The translations under genes and the position numbers were made by a program. Positions 44,526 through 56,022 of a stretch of DNA of 64,000 nt are shown here, piece by piece. Under the pieces are notes generated by a model. The model was not told the origin of the DNA and searched no databases. It saw nothing but the letters and a program-made list of their open reading frames with translations. Origin of the DNA: Dactylorhiza incarnata (Eukaryota; Streptophyta; Magnoliopsida; Asparagales; Orchidaceae); the NCBI GenBank assembly GCA_033032865.1, contig JAWHQI010000040.1, positions 5,997,001-6,061,000 of the forward strand, written 5' to 3'. Within the stretch, counting starts at the first letter, position 1. Each line of letters opens with the position of its first letter.

Positions 44526-46909
44526 AGTTCCTTGGGTACATTGTGAGTTCGAAAGGGATTTTGGTGGACCCAATAAAGGTCCAAGCCATTCGCGATTGGC
44601 CGGAACCGACCAACATTAGGGACGTTAGGAGCTTCCACAGTCTAGATACCTTTTATCGCCATTTTATTCGTAATTTTAGCAGCATCATGACACCCATCAC
44701 CGAGTGCATGAAAAAAGGCGATTTTACTTGGACAAAGTCGGCCGCCCAAGCTTTCCAAACGATTAAAGATAGGATGTCGGAAGCGCCCCTATTGCGGTTA
44801 CCCGATTTTAATAAAGTCTTTGAGTTATCATGTGACGCGTCGGGAGTCGGTATTGGAGGCGTCTTAAGTCAGGAGGGCCATCCCGTTGGTTACTTTAGTG
44901 AGAAATTGGCGGGTCCTAAATTAAATTATTCAAATTATGATCGCGAATTTTATGCTGTGATACGTTGCCTCCAACATTGGCGGCACTACCTTCTCCCAAA
45001 GGAGTTCGTCATCCAATCCGATCATGAGGCCTTACGGTTTGTCAATTCCCAAAGCAAAGTCAGCCCCCGACACGCCAAGTGGGTCTCCTGTCATCAGGAG
45101 TACTCCTTTATTATCAAACATCTTAAGGGAACCCTCAACCGGGTGGAGGACGCCCTTAGTCGCGTCTCTTTATTATTGACCACGTTGGAGGTAAAAGTCA
45201 TCGGATTTGACCGCATTAAGGATGAGTATGTCAATTGTCCGGATTTTAAAGAGCCCTATCTTTCCGCGCAAGGCGATGCGCCCACGACCATTTCCGCGTA
45301 TTATATTCGTGATGGCTACCTATTTTGGCATGCCAAACTTTGTATCCCACGTTCATCGCTTCGTAATTTCATAGTGTGGGAGTTGCATTGTGGCGGTCTA
45401 GGCGGTCATTTCGGGCGTGACAAGACCATTACATTAGTGGAGGACAAGTTCTATTGGCTGGGTTTTAAGTCCACGGTGCATAAAATCGTAAGTAGTTGCC
45501 GAACGTGCCAATTGGCTAAGGGTAGTAAAACAAATACGGGGCTTTATACCCCCCTTCCGATTCCCTCCGTCCCATGGGAGGATATTAGTATGGATTTTGT
45601 TCTCGGTCTTCCGGTTACCTTCCGTCGCAATGACTCTATTCTAGTGGTCGTTGATCGGTTTTCCAAAATGGCCTATTTTATTCCGGGTAATAAGACCGAT
45701 GACGCTTCCCACGTCGCTAAGATATTTTTTAAGGAAGTAGTGGGGCACCGGGGCGTTCCTAAGTCTATAGTCACTGATTGGGATGTAAAGTTCACTAGTT
45801 ATTTCTGGAAAACCCTTTGGCGGATCATGGGCACGAAGTTCTTGTTTTCATCCGCCTACCATCCACAGACGGAGAAAACTGAGGTAGTGAATCGGAGTTT
45901 CGGTAGTCTTTTACGTTGTCTCGTTGGTGACCATAAGGGCACGTGGGATCTCATACTTCCCCATGCTCAATTAGCTTATAATAACTCTAAAAATCGGTCC
46001 ACCGGTTTATCTCCAAACGAGATTGTGCACGGATACAAAGCGTCGGTGCCACTTGACTTAGTTTCGTTACCTCCATCCTACAAGTCGAGTCAATTTGCAC
46101 AGGATTTTGCCTCTCATATTCACGAATTGCATAAGCATGTTCAGGATACGCTCGCTACTCAATACGCCTCTTACCAATTGCACGCTAACACCCATCGGAG
46201 AGAATCCCCTTTGAAAGTGGGTGATTTGGTTATGGTTCGTCTTGTCCCTGAACGGATGCCTTCGGGCACCATAAAGAAGTTGGCTAATAGGCGAGCGGGC
46301 CCGTTTCGTATTATAAAAAGATTAGGAGATAATGCATTTCTATTGGAGCTACCTACTGATTGGGGAATCTCCCATGTTTTCAACGTGTCGGGTTTAACGC
46401 CGTTTAAGTCTCCACCACATGATTTATCTGTCTGCCCGTTTAAATCCACACCATGTTCTTCTAATGGGTTGGGGGATGAGATGGGGCCTAGTTCGTCTTC
46501 TTCCACGGTCCCCACCGGAGGTACGTCGTTTGATGTTGGGGTTTGTTCTTCTGATTTGCCTAACGCTTTTCCAAGATTTCCCCGTACCACTTTTGTGCCT
46601 GACAGGATTCTCCGAGACGAAGTGCTCCCCTCTCCCAGTGGTGACGGTCACCGCTACTTGATTCGCTGGCGTGATCGACCGGCCTCCAATGACTCGTGGC
46701 TTCCGGAGTCGGAGGTGGCTCTGTTGGATGATACTCCCCTCCGCCGCTACGTTCGAGGCGACTCATCGGTGATGAGTACTTTTGAGCGGGGGAGGATTGA
46801 TGGCGACGACGGCCCTCAACATGAAGATGGTGACGACGACAGTTTTCCATCCAAGGATTCACTCCATCGCCGCTACAACCTTCGCCCGCGCCGCCGGCTT
46901 GAAAACTAA
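44526..46909 (+). pseudogene. pol: Element F RNase H, integrase and chromodomain
   Basis: An open frame from the RT connection region to 46909. RNase H: FELSCDASGVGIGGVLSQ, SDHEALRFVN. Integrase: zinc domain around HCGGLGGHFGRDK and CRTCQLAKG, then the triad D in ISMDFVLGLP, D in SIVTDWDVKF (usually TDRD) and E in QTEKTEVVNRS. The C-terminus has the GPF.I..RLGDNAFLLELP block and a chromodomain-like segment (HRYLIRWRDRPASNDSWLPESEV). The protein ends in an arginine-rich tail (YNLRPRRRLEN). The last 37 codons lie in the 3' LTR. This ORF has no internal stop over 780 codons. Confidence 0.88.
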
Positions 46910-47243
46910 TAGTTGTAATAATTTGATTATAATTATTAGTTTATTTTTATCATGTATTAATGATTGGGACTTTAGTATTTTAGTTTCATGCATGAACATT
47001 TTGATTTGGCCTGCATTTAGCCAAATCTATTTGGGTTTTTTTAATTTTGGGCTGCAAATAACCCTCCTTGTTGTAAGGCCCTATATAAGGCCATATGTTG
47101 TTGGAGAATTCATAATTGGCAAGAATTAAAAGATTGAAACCCTAACTCCTCGTGGATTCCCCCTCTTGGCCGACCCCCCCTCGTTCTCCCCCTTAGGAGA
47201 TTTCGGCCTCCTCTCTTGGCCGCCCCTCTCCCCTCCTCCCTAA
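46798..47243 (+). repeat. Right (3') LTR of element F, truncated
   Basis: Matches the first part of the left LTR, including the TATA box at 47082-47090 and the CT-rich block. It stops after CCCCTCCTCCCT where E sequence (TTTAGTAAAAAATTATC) begins. It follows the purine run GAGCGGGGGAGGAT. Confidence 0.88.
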
Positions 47244-49018
47244 TTTAGTAAAAAATTATCACCACTAATGCAGCGCAAATCCACATACAAAAGAGAATTA
47301 TTTGCCGTACCAGCCGCAATTTCAAAACGGCGACAGTACCTGTTAAGACATAGATTCACAATCCTCACAGATCATCAAAGCTTACACCACCTACTGAAAT
47401 AAAATATTCAAACTCCAGAACAACAAACCTTCCTAGCAAAACTACTATGGTATGATTTTGAAATTAAGTACAAAGCAGGCAAACATAATCAAGCCGCATA
47501 CACCTTATCTAGGATTCCAAAGATTCCATAGCAGCAACACCCCATCAGCCTCAACATGATCACAATTCCAACCTCTCCACTACCGGAAGGATTGGAAAAA
47601 GATTACGAGGGAGACGGTTTTGCGAGACAATTCAGACAAAATCCTGAAGCCTACCCCCATTGGAAACAATTAGGTAATTACATCATTCACAAACATCGAA
47701 TATACATCCCCAGAACATCACAAATAAAAAGTAAAATATTACAGGAAACACACTCTAGCCCGTTAGGAGGGCACTCTGGAATCAGGGGAACCATACATAG
47801 GATTCAAAATCAATTTTTTTGGCACAATTTAAAAGCAGGCGTCACAGAATTTATAATCAAATGTGACATTTGCCAGAAAGCAAAACCAACAAATCATCTC
47901 CCATATGGATTACTTCAACCATTACCCACACCCAGCAAATTATGGAGTGATCTAACCATGGATTTCATCACATGCCTTCCCAATTCAAATAAAAGAACCA
48001 TAGCCTATTTTAGTAAAAAATTATCACCACTAATGCAGCGCAAATCCACATACATAAGAGAATTATTCTCCGTAACAGCCGCAATTTCAAAATGGCGACA
48101 GTACCTGTTAGGACATAGATTCACAATCCTCACAGATCATCAAAGCTTACACCACCTACTGAAACAAAATATTCAAACTCCAGAACAGCAAACCTTCCTA
48201 GCAAAACTACTAGGGTATGATTTTGAAATTAAGTACAAAGCAGGCAAACATAATCAAGCCGCAGACACCCTATCTAGGATTCCAAAGATTCCATAGCAGC
48301 AACACCCCATCGGCCTCAACATGATCACAATTCCAACCTCTCCACTATTGGAAGGATTGGAAAAAGATTATGAGGGAGACGATTTTGCGAGACAATTCAG
48401 ACAAAATCCTGAAGCCTACCCCCACTGGAAACAATTAGGTAATTACATCATTCACAAACATCGAATATACATCCCCAGAACATCACAAATAAAAAGTAAA
48501 ATACTACAGGAAACACACTCTAGCCCGTTAGGAGGGCACTCTGGAATCAGGGGAACCATACATAGGATTCAAAATCAATTTTTTTGGCACAATTTAAAAA
48601 CAGACGTCACAGAATTTATAAACAAATGCGACATTTGCCAGAAAGCAAAACCAACAAATCATCTCCCAGATGGATTACTTCAACCATTACCCACACCCAG
48701 CAAATTATGGAGTGATCTAACCATGGATTTCATCACATGCCTTCCCAATTCAAATAAAAGAACCATAGCCTATTTTAGTAAAAAATTATCACCACTAATG
48801 CAGCGCAAATCCACATACATAAGAGAATTATTCGCCGTAACAGCCGCAATTTCAAAATGGCGACAGTACCTGTTAGGACATAGATTCACAATCCTCACAG
48901 ATCATCAAAGCTTACACCACCTACTGAAACAAAATATTCAAACTCCAGAGAAGCAAACCTTCCTAGCAAAACTACTAGTGTATGATTTTGAAATTAAGTA
49001 TAAAGCAGGCAAACATAA
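47243..49018 (+). repeat. Tandem copies 1, 2 and start of copy 3 of an RNase H-integrase segment of E
   Basis: The unit runs from RNase H (TIAYFSKKLSPL) through RNase H end, spacer and integrase zinc domain ([27 protein letters not shown]) to [12 protein letters not shown], and then starts again. Unit starts are at 47994 and 48759, exactly 765 bp apart; copy 1 is truncated at its start by the F junction. Copies are very similar. 765 is a multiple of three, so at each junction integrase reads in frame into the next RNase H. Copy 1 RNase H has a CAA-to-TAA stop (LLK-*-NIQ). Copy 3 is interrupted by G at 49018. Confidence 0.9.
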
Positions 49019-51148
49019 TGTAACACCCCAAAAATCGTAGTTCAGCGAGGTAGGCGGAGTGGTAGTGCTGCGTTCGGGATAGGCTAAAATTCCATAGCTG
49101 TTCTCTGCGCACGACCAGTGTCCTCTTCGCGCACGACCAGTGACCGTGCGCATGTGATCGTGCGTTAATTCGCAAGGATTCGGAGTTCTGTCTCGAACAG
49201 TGCGCACGACCAGTGTCCTCTTCGCGCACGACCAGTGACCGTGCGAATGTGATCGTGCGTTAATTCGCAAGGATTTGGAGTTCTGTCTCGAACAGTGCGC
49301 ACGACCAGTGTCCTCTTCGCGCACGACCAGTGACCGTGCGCATGTGATCGTGCGCCCTGTTTATTCTGCTCCGCGATTTTGAGCGGAGAAGGAGATCGGT
49401 CCGTCCAAATCTATTGGAATTTGATCCAACGGCTGCGATGGTTGGCTGAGGGGTTTTAGGGCTTGGTAGAAGAGTTAAACCCTCATTATTTCCAAGGCTT
49501 TCTCTCTCTTAGGTTGGAGAAAGGAGGAGGAGGCAAGGAGGAAGAAGAAGGGGAATCCGCCATTGCCGGAGCTTCGGAGCTCCGTTCGCCGATCCGAGAC
49601 CGGCAGTGCGTAGAGGGCATCAAGGCGCTTCTTCTCCACCGTGTGGTTGCAAGCTTCTCATGGCTAGGAGGAGATCTCAAAAGGTAACGACATTCCTCCT
49701 CCCGGTCTTTAGGATGCGTGTTTGGCATCCCTTCTTTTTCTGCATTTTGGCACCGGATCCGTCGAGTGAGAGGGATCCGGGTCGCCTTGGTTCAAGATAA
49801 ACCACCGGGTTGATTGTGTCCGTCCCCGGCATGTTTTGCACTAGAGATCCGCTCCGTTAGCGGATTAGGCATTGTGGGTGAAGCCGGATTTGTGGCCGTT
49901 GGTCCGATCCGGTGATGTTGATTTACGCGCATTTTAGGGGTTTTGTTAGAAATCCGATTACGGCGAACTCGTCGTGGTGATGCCTTTGTAGCTTCGTGTG
50001 GTAACGAATGTTGGGTTTAGGGCGGAGAAATAATGTGCGGATTTTGGGGCTTGTGATGCCTAGTGTTGTGCGAAGACGCGATTGGTCTTTGTGGTCGGCT
50101 GGCTATCCCGTGAAGACTGAGATTCACGTGTGGAGAGTGTCCCGGCAAGATTAGTCCCTTCGATTGTTGACTGACGAGAATGTCTGTGCTACGGTTGAGT
50201 CCGTTGACGGTCGCCAGGCGAGGCAATCGGTGGACGTTGTCCCGAAAGTAAGCCCAGGGCCTTGGGACGTTTTGGTTGGCCAGAATTCTTAGAATCGGTC
50301 TTGGTGCGTTGTTGGCGGCCCGAGCGTGTGAGCTGTCAGACAAGCCCGATGGCATGGTGGGCCAGGCGAGGTGGGTCTCAGCGAGAGCGCTTGACCTTGG
50401 GTTTTGATGCCCTTGTGGGGAAGTAATGAGTACCCTTGTGTTGGTGATGTATGATGATGTGTTAGATTCATACGCTTTAGGGCGCCTTGGGTGAAACCCG
50501 GGCTTGCACTCATTTTGCATTGTTAGGCCCCTTTTATTACCTGCTCAACATAGAAACGTGGATGATGCTTGTGACACTCATGCCAGTATTTATGTTGCTT
50601 TCCTTTATGTACTTTTGCATACGAAGTGCTGACTTGCAGGGTGAAGTAGTTCCCCGGGGTCCGCTAGGACGGCCCGGAGGAGGGATGTTGTTACACCGCT
50701 TGTGGTCAGCCATAGCTGACCCTCGTTTACCGCTCTTTGTGATTTGGTTGCAGGGCAAGAATCGCAGGCTGGACCCAGCGCGCCGGCCAAAAAGGCCTAA
50801 AGCCTCACGAAGTGCTTAGTTGATTTCCTGCATTACTTTCTTCGTACTTTGTTATATCCGGCTTGCATGCCGAGGTAGTATAGGGAAAAACTATCCTTCC
50901 CCTTTTGTTGGGATGTCTTTTATTATGGAATGTTTGATGTTTTGGACATTGTTTTGTAAGGCCTTAAGGCCAGTTGGACTCCTTTGTAGTATGGACAATC
51001 TCTGTGGCTTAGTTTGTTTCCGCTGTGTTGTCTGAGTTATGAGATTGGGTAGTTAATATCATCTTTTAATACTAAAGCTGTGCCGGTTATATGCTGTGGG
51101 GTCCCGGCCGGACCCATATTATATGGTCATTACAGGGGAGGTGTTACA
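49019..51148 (+). repeat. Left (5') LTR of element G
   Basis: Starts with a 95-bp tandem repeat array (49107-49358). A GA-rich segment follows with a donor-like AAAAG/GTAACG at 49681, and later acceptor-like TTGCAG sites at 50638 and 50753. The presumed R-U5 region makes up most of the length. Confidence 0.95.
49107..49358. repeat. 95-bp tandem array of GCGCACGACCAGTG in the G LTR
   Basis: Unit starts at 49107, 49202 and 49297 (third unit partial). Each unit has two GCGCACGACCAGTG motifs and an inverse-like CCGTGCGCATGTGATCGTGCG. The right LTR has the same array at 56111-56362. Confidence 0.9.
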
Positions 51149-51151
51149 ATT

Positions 51152-51163
51152 TGGTATCAGAGC
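51152..51163 (+). promoter_or_regulatory. Primer binding site of element G (tRNA-iMet)
   Basis: TGGTATCAGAGC, four bases after the LTR end. Confidence 0.92.
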
Positions 51164-51393
51164 TAGGTTCGTTCTAGTATTCTTGCGAGGTCTAGTGTTT
51201 TTGGATCGCGTAAGAGATTGTTCACATAGGAGTATTGTGCGGGATCATGAGTATCCCTGCGTTCGGGTCTTGCGTTTAGATCCTGATGAGCGTTTATTTG
51301 TTTCCTTGCTTATGCTAGGATGTTGACGACGATGCGGGGACATCGAGGAGGCAAGAGGAGCCTTCGGGGAGTAGTGCTACTGCTCCAGGCCTC

Positions 51394-52446
51394 ATGAATG
51401 TGGGCATGTCCCCGGCTGATTTCTGTCGCATGCTAGCGGAGGCAATGGTAGCGGCTCAAGCTGGAGCGATGCCACGGGTTCCTACGCCGGTGGTGCAAGT
51501 TGCGACCCCTGTCACTCCGGCGGCTACGCCGGATACACCGGATGTCGAAGTAAGGCAAGCAGAGCCTCTAGCGGAGAGAGCTAGTCCGATGGGTGATCGA
51601 TTCATGAAGTATTTCTTGAGTTTCCACCCTCCGACATTCAAGGGAGTGGGCACTCCAACGGATGCCGAGGATTGACTTTCGAGGATCCAGGAGCTCTTGA
51701 AGGCAGCTGAGACCCCAGCTGAGAGGCAGTCTCACTTTGCGAGCTTCATGTTAGAGGGCGATGCGAAGTTGTGGTGGGTGAACCATAACGGTCGACTTTT
51801 TGTTGGGCGTGTTCCGTCCATGGAGGAGTTCGGAAACGCTTTCCTAAAGCGTTACATTCCGGCTTCAACAAGGTTAGCACTGCAGCGGCAGTTTCTGCAT
51901 TTGGTGCAGCGGGAGAAGACGGTGGATGAATATCTGCAAGAGTTCACTCGGTTGGGTCGGTATGCGGGCACGACAATGGCAGATGATGAAGAGAGAGATA
52001 ACCTCTTTTATCAAGGGTTGAGGGAAAATTTAAGGCAACCACTCATAGCCTTGAAGAATGCGGGATTCAATGAGTTGGTCGAAGCCGCTCGCACGCTGGA
52101 GAGCGACTTGGAGCGAACTCAACGGCGAAAGGGTGTTGCGGCAAGGCAGGGAGAAGGAAAGCCTTCTAAGTCTCAGTCCCAGTGGAAGTCCGAGGGCAGC
52201 CGATGGAAGAAGAAGCCCCGTCCTAATAGGCCTGGGGAGAGAAGTGGCGCACCTTCGGGAGATTTCCGTTCCAAAGGTCCGGTTACTTATTACCAGTGTG
52301 GCAAGGTGGGTCACATTAGTCGTTTTTGTACCGAGGGCGGAGCTGGGCCAGAGCCGAGACAAGAACAATCGGTGCGTTCGGGTCCCAGTGTTGCAGAGAA
52401 GGGGAAAGCGGCGGAGTCGAGTGCTTCGCGGTTCCCTCCAGTGTAG
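51394..52446 (+). pseudogene. gag: Element G gag
   Basis: From 51394 (MNVGMSPADFCRMLAEAMVA), an alanine/proline-rich N-terminus, then the gag core (HPPTFKGVGTPTDAED, WWVNHNGR, FKRYIPAS-like LKRYIPASTR, FTRLGRYAG, LFYQGLRENLRQ). A TGA at 51673-51675 replaces the expected tryptophan (ED-W-LSRIQ). The zinc knuckle reads YYQCGKVGHISRFC: the first cysteine is tyrosine, a single G-to-A change that should abolish zinc binding. The frame closes with TAG at 52444-52446, in the same frame as the following protease, so this too is probably a CAG-to-TAG change in a gag-pol polyprotein. Confidence 0.88.
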
Positions 52447-52494
52447 CCTAGGGCCTATAATCTTGGGCAACAGGAAGCGATACGTCAACCCGAT

Positions 52495-54438
52495 GTGGTG
52501 ACAGGTACGAAAGGTTTAAGTTTCGTTTGTTACTATAATGTAGTTTGCGGCCTTTCATGTTTGTTTTGCACGTGGTTAGGTTTCGTGCTAGTTTCGGGCT
52601 ACCCCTCTCGAGTGTTGTTCGACACGGGGGCGTCACACTCTTTTCTTGCGGAAAGTTTTATCCGGAAGATTGGTGCTGAGCCCGTAGTGACAGGAGTGGA
52701 GCTGAGTGTGCGTATGCCGAATGGGTCTTTCATGACTACCATGAGGAAGGGACGCATTGTGATGCAAATTGGCGATTGTGATTTCGTGTTGGTAGCAGCG
52801 ATTCTGCCACTAGCCGAATTCGATGTTATCTTGGGAATGGACTGGCTTGCGGAGCAGCGAGCTAGTATCGACTGCCAGTTGAAGGTGGTAACCCTGAGAG
52901 CTGAAGGTAGAGCAGAGGTCAAGTTTGAAGGCCTAAGCGGAGTGGCTTGCTCCCTGATTTCTGCTATGCAAATGAGGCGTGCGGTGAATCAAGGAGGCGA
53001 GGCGTTTTTAGCTTTGTTGGAGGCTCACTCCACAAAGTTGGCTATTAGAGAAGTTCCGGTGGTGGAAGAATTTGAGGATGTATTCCCCGAGGAGCTTCCG
53101 GGAGCACCTCCTCAGCGTGAAATCGATTTCTCGATAGAGTTGGTACCGGGTGCGAGGCCGGTGTCGCGTCCTCCGTTTAGGATGACACCGAAGGAACTGG
53201 CCGAGCTAAAGGTTCAGTTGCAAGAGTTGTTAGAGCAAGGGTACATTAGGCCCAGCTCTTCGCCGTGGAGCGCACCGGTTTTGTTTGTGAAGAAAAAGGA
53301 CGGAAGTATGCGGTTGTGCATTGATTACCGTGAGCTAAATAAGTTGACCGTCAAGAATAAATATCCGATTCCCCGAATCGATGATTTGTTCGACCAGTTA
53401 GTGGGGTCGGTGGTGTACTCTAAGTTGGATTTGAAATCGGGGTACTACCAGTTGAAGATTCGAGAAGAGGACGTTGCCAAGACAGCGTTTGAGACTCGTT
53501 ATGGACACTACGAGTTTTCGGTGATGCCGTTCGGACTGACGAACGCGCCATCTGTGTTCATGGATTTGATGAACAGGGTTTTTCGCCCGTTCTTAGATTC
53601 GTTCGTGGTGGTGTTTATTGATGATATTTTGGTGTATTCAAAATCGGAGGCAGAGCATGAGTCTCACTTGAGGCAAGTATTGCAGACTCTAAGGGAGAAT
53701 CAGCTTTATGTTAAGTTCTCAAAATGTGAGTTTTGGATCGAGAATGTGGCTTTCTTGGGGCACATAATTAGTGGAGATGGGGTGGCGGTAGATCCAGCGA
53801 AGATTGAAGCCATTAAGGGTTGGCCTGTATTGAGAACCGTGGCGGAAGTCTGGAGCTTCCTTGGACTAGCCGGTTATTACAGAAGATTCGTGGAGAACTT
53901 TTCGCGGATGGCGTTGCCCCTCACCACACTCACTCGCAAGGACCAGAGGTTTGTTTGGACACCGGAGTGTGCCCGGGCATTCGAGAATTTGAAGGAAAGA
54001 TTGATGTCTGCCCCAATCCTTAGTCTTCCTAGTGGGACGGAAGGATTTCAGATCTTTAGCGACGCGTCAGGTTGCGGGTTGGGTTGCGTGCTGGTGCAGC
54101 ACGGCAAGGTGATAGCGTATGGGTCAAGGCAGTTAAAGACTCATGAGAGGAATTATCCCGTCCATGATCTGGAGTTGGCGGCGGTAATCTTTGCGCTAAA
54201 ACTGTGGAGACACTATGTTTATGGTGCGAAGGTGGAGATCTTCACGGATCACAAAAGCCTGAGGTATCTCCTAGACCAAAAGGATCTGAATATGCGGCAG
54301 CGTAGGTGGGTCGAGTTCCTTGGGGACTACGACGTGGAGATTCAGTATACGCCGGGTAAAGCCAACGTGGTGGCGGATGCTTTGGTAGGAAGTACTCCGG
54401 GCAAGGTAATTGGATGGAGGCGCATAGCGAGCGTTTGA
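52495..54438 (+). pseudogene. pol: Element G protease, reverse transcriptase and RNase H
   Basis: Same frame as gag. Protease active site [16 protein letters not shown] at about 52612-52660. [34 protein letters not shown] in family order, [27 protein letters not shown] and the catalytic FIDD at 53614-53625, all intact. RNase [43 protein letters not shown] and the end [10 protein letters not shown] single base (A) is missing after VADAL near 54383, which sends the frame to a stop at 54438. Between gag and the protease site lies a 75-bp GT..AG segment that interrupts the usual VTG-FLVSGYP sequence. Confidence 0.92.
52505..52579 (+). other. 75-bp GT-AG intron-like insertion before the G protease
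   Basis: The segment begins GTACGAAAGG and ends GTGGTTAG, is T-rich, and contains TACTATAAT, a plausible branch region. Taking it out joins VTG to FVLVSGYPS, the form usual in Tekay elements. It is 25 codons long and free of in-frame stops, so retention also keeps the frame. It could be an intron or an in-frame insertion. Confidence 0.5.
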
Positions 54439-55979
54439 TTCGAGACTTGGAGTCTCTTGACATTTCTTGTGTGGCTAGAGGTGAGTCTAGCATAGCTCGT
54501 TTGAACTGGATTGAAATGCAGTGTGATATAACGGATCGAATCCGAGAGGCGACCAGTGCGGACGAGGAGTGCCAACAGTTGGTGTTGGAGGCTCAGCAAA
54601 GCGAAGGCACTGCCTTGGAGATGGTTGGTGGAATTCTGAGGAGAGACGGGAGGATCTGTGTTCCGCGCTTCGGCAAGCTTCGCGAGGAGTTGATGTTTGA
54701 AGCTCACTTTACGAAGTACTCCGTTCATCCAGGAAGTACAAAGATCTACGCGGATTTGAAGAAATCTTTTTGGTGGCCTGGGATGAAGCGGGATGTAGCC
54801 GAGTACGTGAGCCGATGTCAGACTTGTGCCTTGGTGAAGGCTGAGTGCCAAAGGCCCGGCGGGTTCTTGAAGCCTCTTCCCATCCCCGAATGGAAATTTG
54901 ATGACATCTCTATGGATTTTGTGCATGGTTTGCCTCGATCGCAGCAGGGTAACGATGCGATTTGGGTGATAGTGGATCGCCTGACGAAGGTGGCCCACTT
55001 CATTCCGAATCAGAAGAGCGATGGCGTGGAGAAGCTCGTGGAGCTTTATGTTCGAAACATTGTGCGGTTGCACGGGATTCCGAAGAGCATCGTTAGTGAT
55101 CGCGATGGGCGATTCACATCGAAGGACTGGAGATTAGTGCAGAAAAGTCTAGGCACGAAGCTCAAGTTTAGCACCGCGTTCCATCCGCAGACCGATGGTC
55201 AGACGGAGCGAACGAACCGTACGTTGGAAGACATGTTGAGGATGTGTGCTCTCGACTTTGGCAAAGGTTGGGAGGACCACCTTTTCATGGTGGAGTTCGC
55301 CTATAATAATAGCTTCCAGGAGAGTATCAAGATGGCGCCATACGAAGCTTTGTATGAAAGGAAGTGTCGAACGCCGATGTCTTGGGCAGAGGTGGGAGAC
55401 ACTAAGCTTTTGGGAAAGCAAGTGGTGGAAGATGCTTGCGAGATTGTGCGGACGATTCAGGAGCGCATGAAGGTTGCTCAGGATCGACAAGCGAAGTATT
55501 TTAATGCGCGCCACAGAAATGTGGAGTTTGCAGTGGGCGACATGGTCTACTTGAAGATCAAGCCGTTCAAGGGTGTTTCGCGGGTGCGGCGACTCAAGAA
55601 GTTGAGTCCGAGATATTTGGGTCCGTTCGAGGTTACGGAGCGTATAGGCGAAGCAGCCTATCGTTTGGCGTTGTCCGCAGAGCTGAGTGGATTACATGAC
55701 GTTTTTCATGTCTCCGTATTGAGGAAAGCTTTGGCGGAGCCGAGCGTCGTGGTCGAAGCGGCGGCGGTGCCGGTGATGGAGAACTTGGGGGCGAGGGTTC
55801 GCCCGGTGTGCGTGGAGGATTCAGAAGTCCGGCAGTTGCGTAACAAGCAAGTCAAACTTGTAAAGGTGCGATGGGACAACTGCGGGCGAGACGAATTCTC
55901 TTGGGAGCGTGAGCAAGCGATGCGGGAGGTTTTCCCGGAACTTTTCGCTCCAGGTATGCGTTATGAATTCCCTGTTTAA
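54386..55979 (+). pseudogene. pol: Element G integrase with chromodomain-like C-terminus
   Basis: In the frame after the single-base deletion, with ATG at 54414. Zinc domain: AHFTKYSVHPGSTKIY then CQTCALVK. Triad: D in ISMDFVHGLP, D in SIVSDRDGRFTS, E in GQTERTNRTLEDM. The C-terminal GPFEVTERIGEAAYRLALS block and HDVFHVSVLRK are present. It ends with VRPVCVEDSEVRQLRNKQVKLVKVRW..EFSWERE..M...FPELF in gapped form, the shortened chromodomain type of Tekay. About 520 codons without a stop. Confidence 0.92.
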
Positions 55980-56004
55980 ATTCTGAAATTTCGGGACGAA
56001 ATTC

Positions 56005-56022
56005 GTTTAAGGGGGGTGGAGT
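56005..56022 (+). promoter_or_regulatory. Polypurine tract of element G
   Basis: TTTAAGGGGGGTGGAGT directly precedes the right LTR. The sequence before it, CGGGACGAAATTC, is characteristic of Tekay-type elements. Confidence 0.85.

Larger units (their letters stand above)
40521..47243 (+). mobile_element. Element F: gypsy chromovirus inserted in E RNase H, 3' end truncated
   Basis: Left LTR 40521-41784 (1264 bp), internal region 41785-46797, right LTR only 446 bp (46798-47243) before an abrupt join to E RNase H sequence. The right end and about 30 bp of E's RNase H are lost, so there is no target duplication. It has a primer binding site, gag-protease, RT, RNase H, integrase with chromodomain and a polypurine tract. 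The last 37 codons of pol are encoded by the start of the 3' LTR. The chromodomain is of the canonical aromatic type; clade (Galadriel or CRM-like) is uncertain. Confidence 0.88.

Noticed and set aside
46560..46862. Minus-strand arginine-rich frames over the F chromodomain
   Set aside because: They are shadows of the plus-strand pol frame, which has the conserved domains.
50017..50520. 167-codon minus-strand frame in the G LTR (also at 57021-57524)
   Set aside because: It is antisense within a young LTR. Identity of the two copies reflects recent insertion, not coding constraint.
52030..52488. Alternative frames over the end of G gag
   Set aside because: Both the minus frame (52030-52488) and the second plus frame (52058-52501) overlap the gag/zinc knuckle coding region and have no domain.
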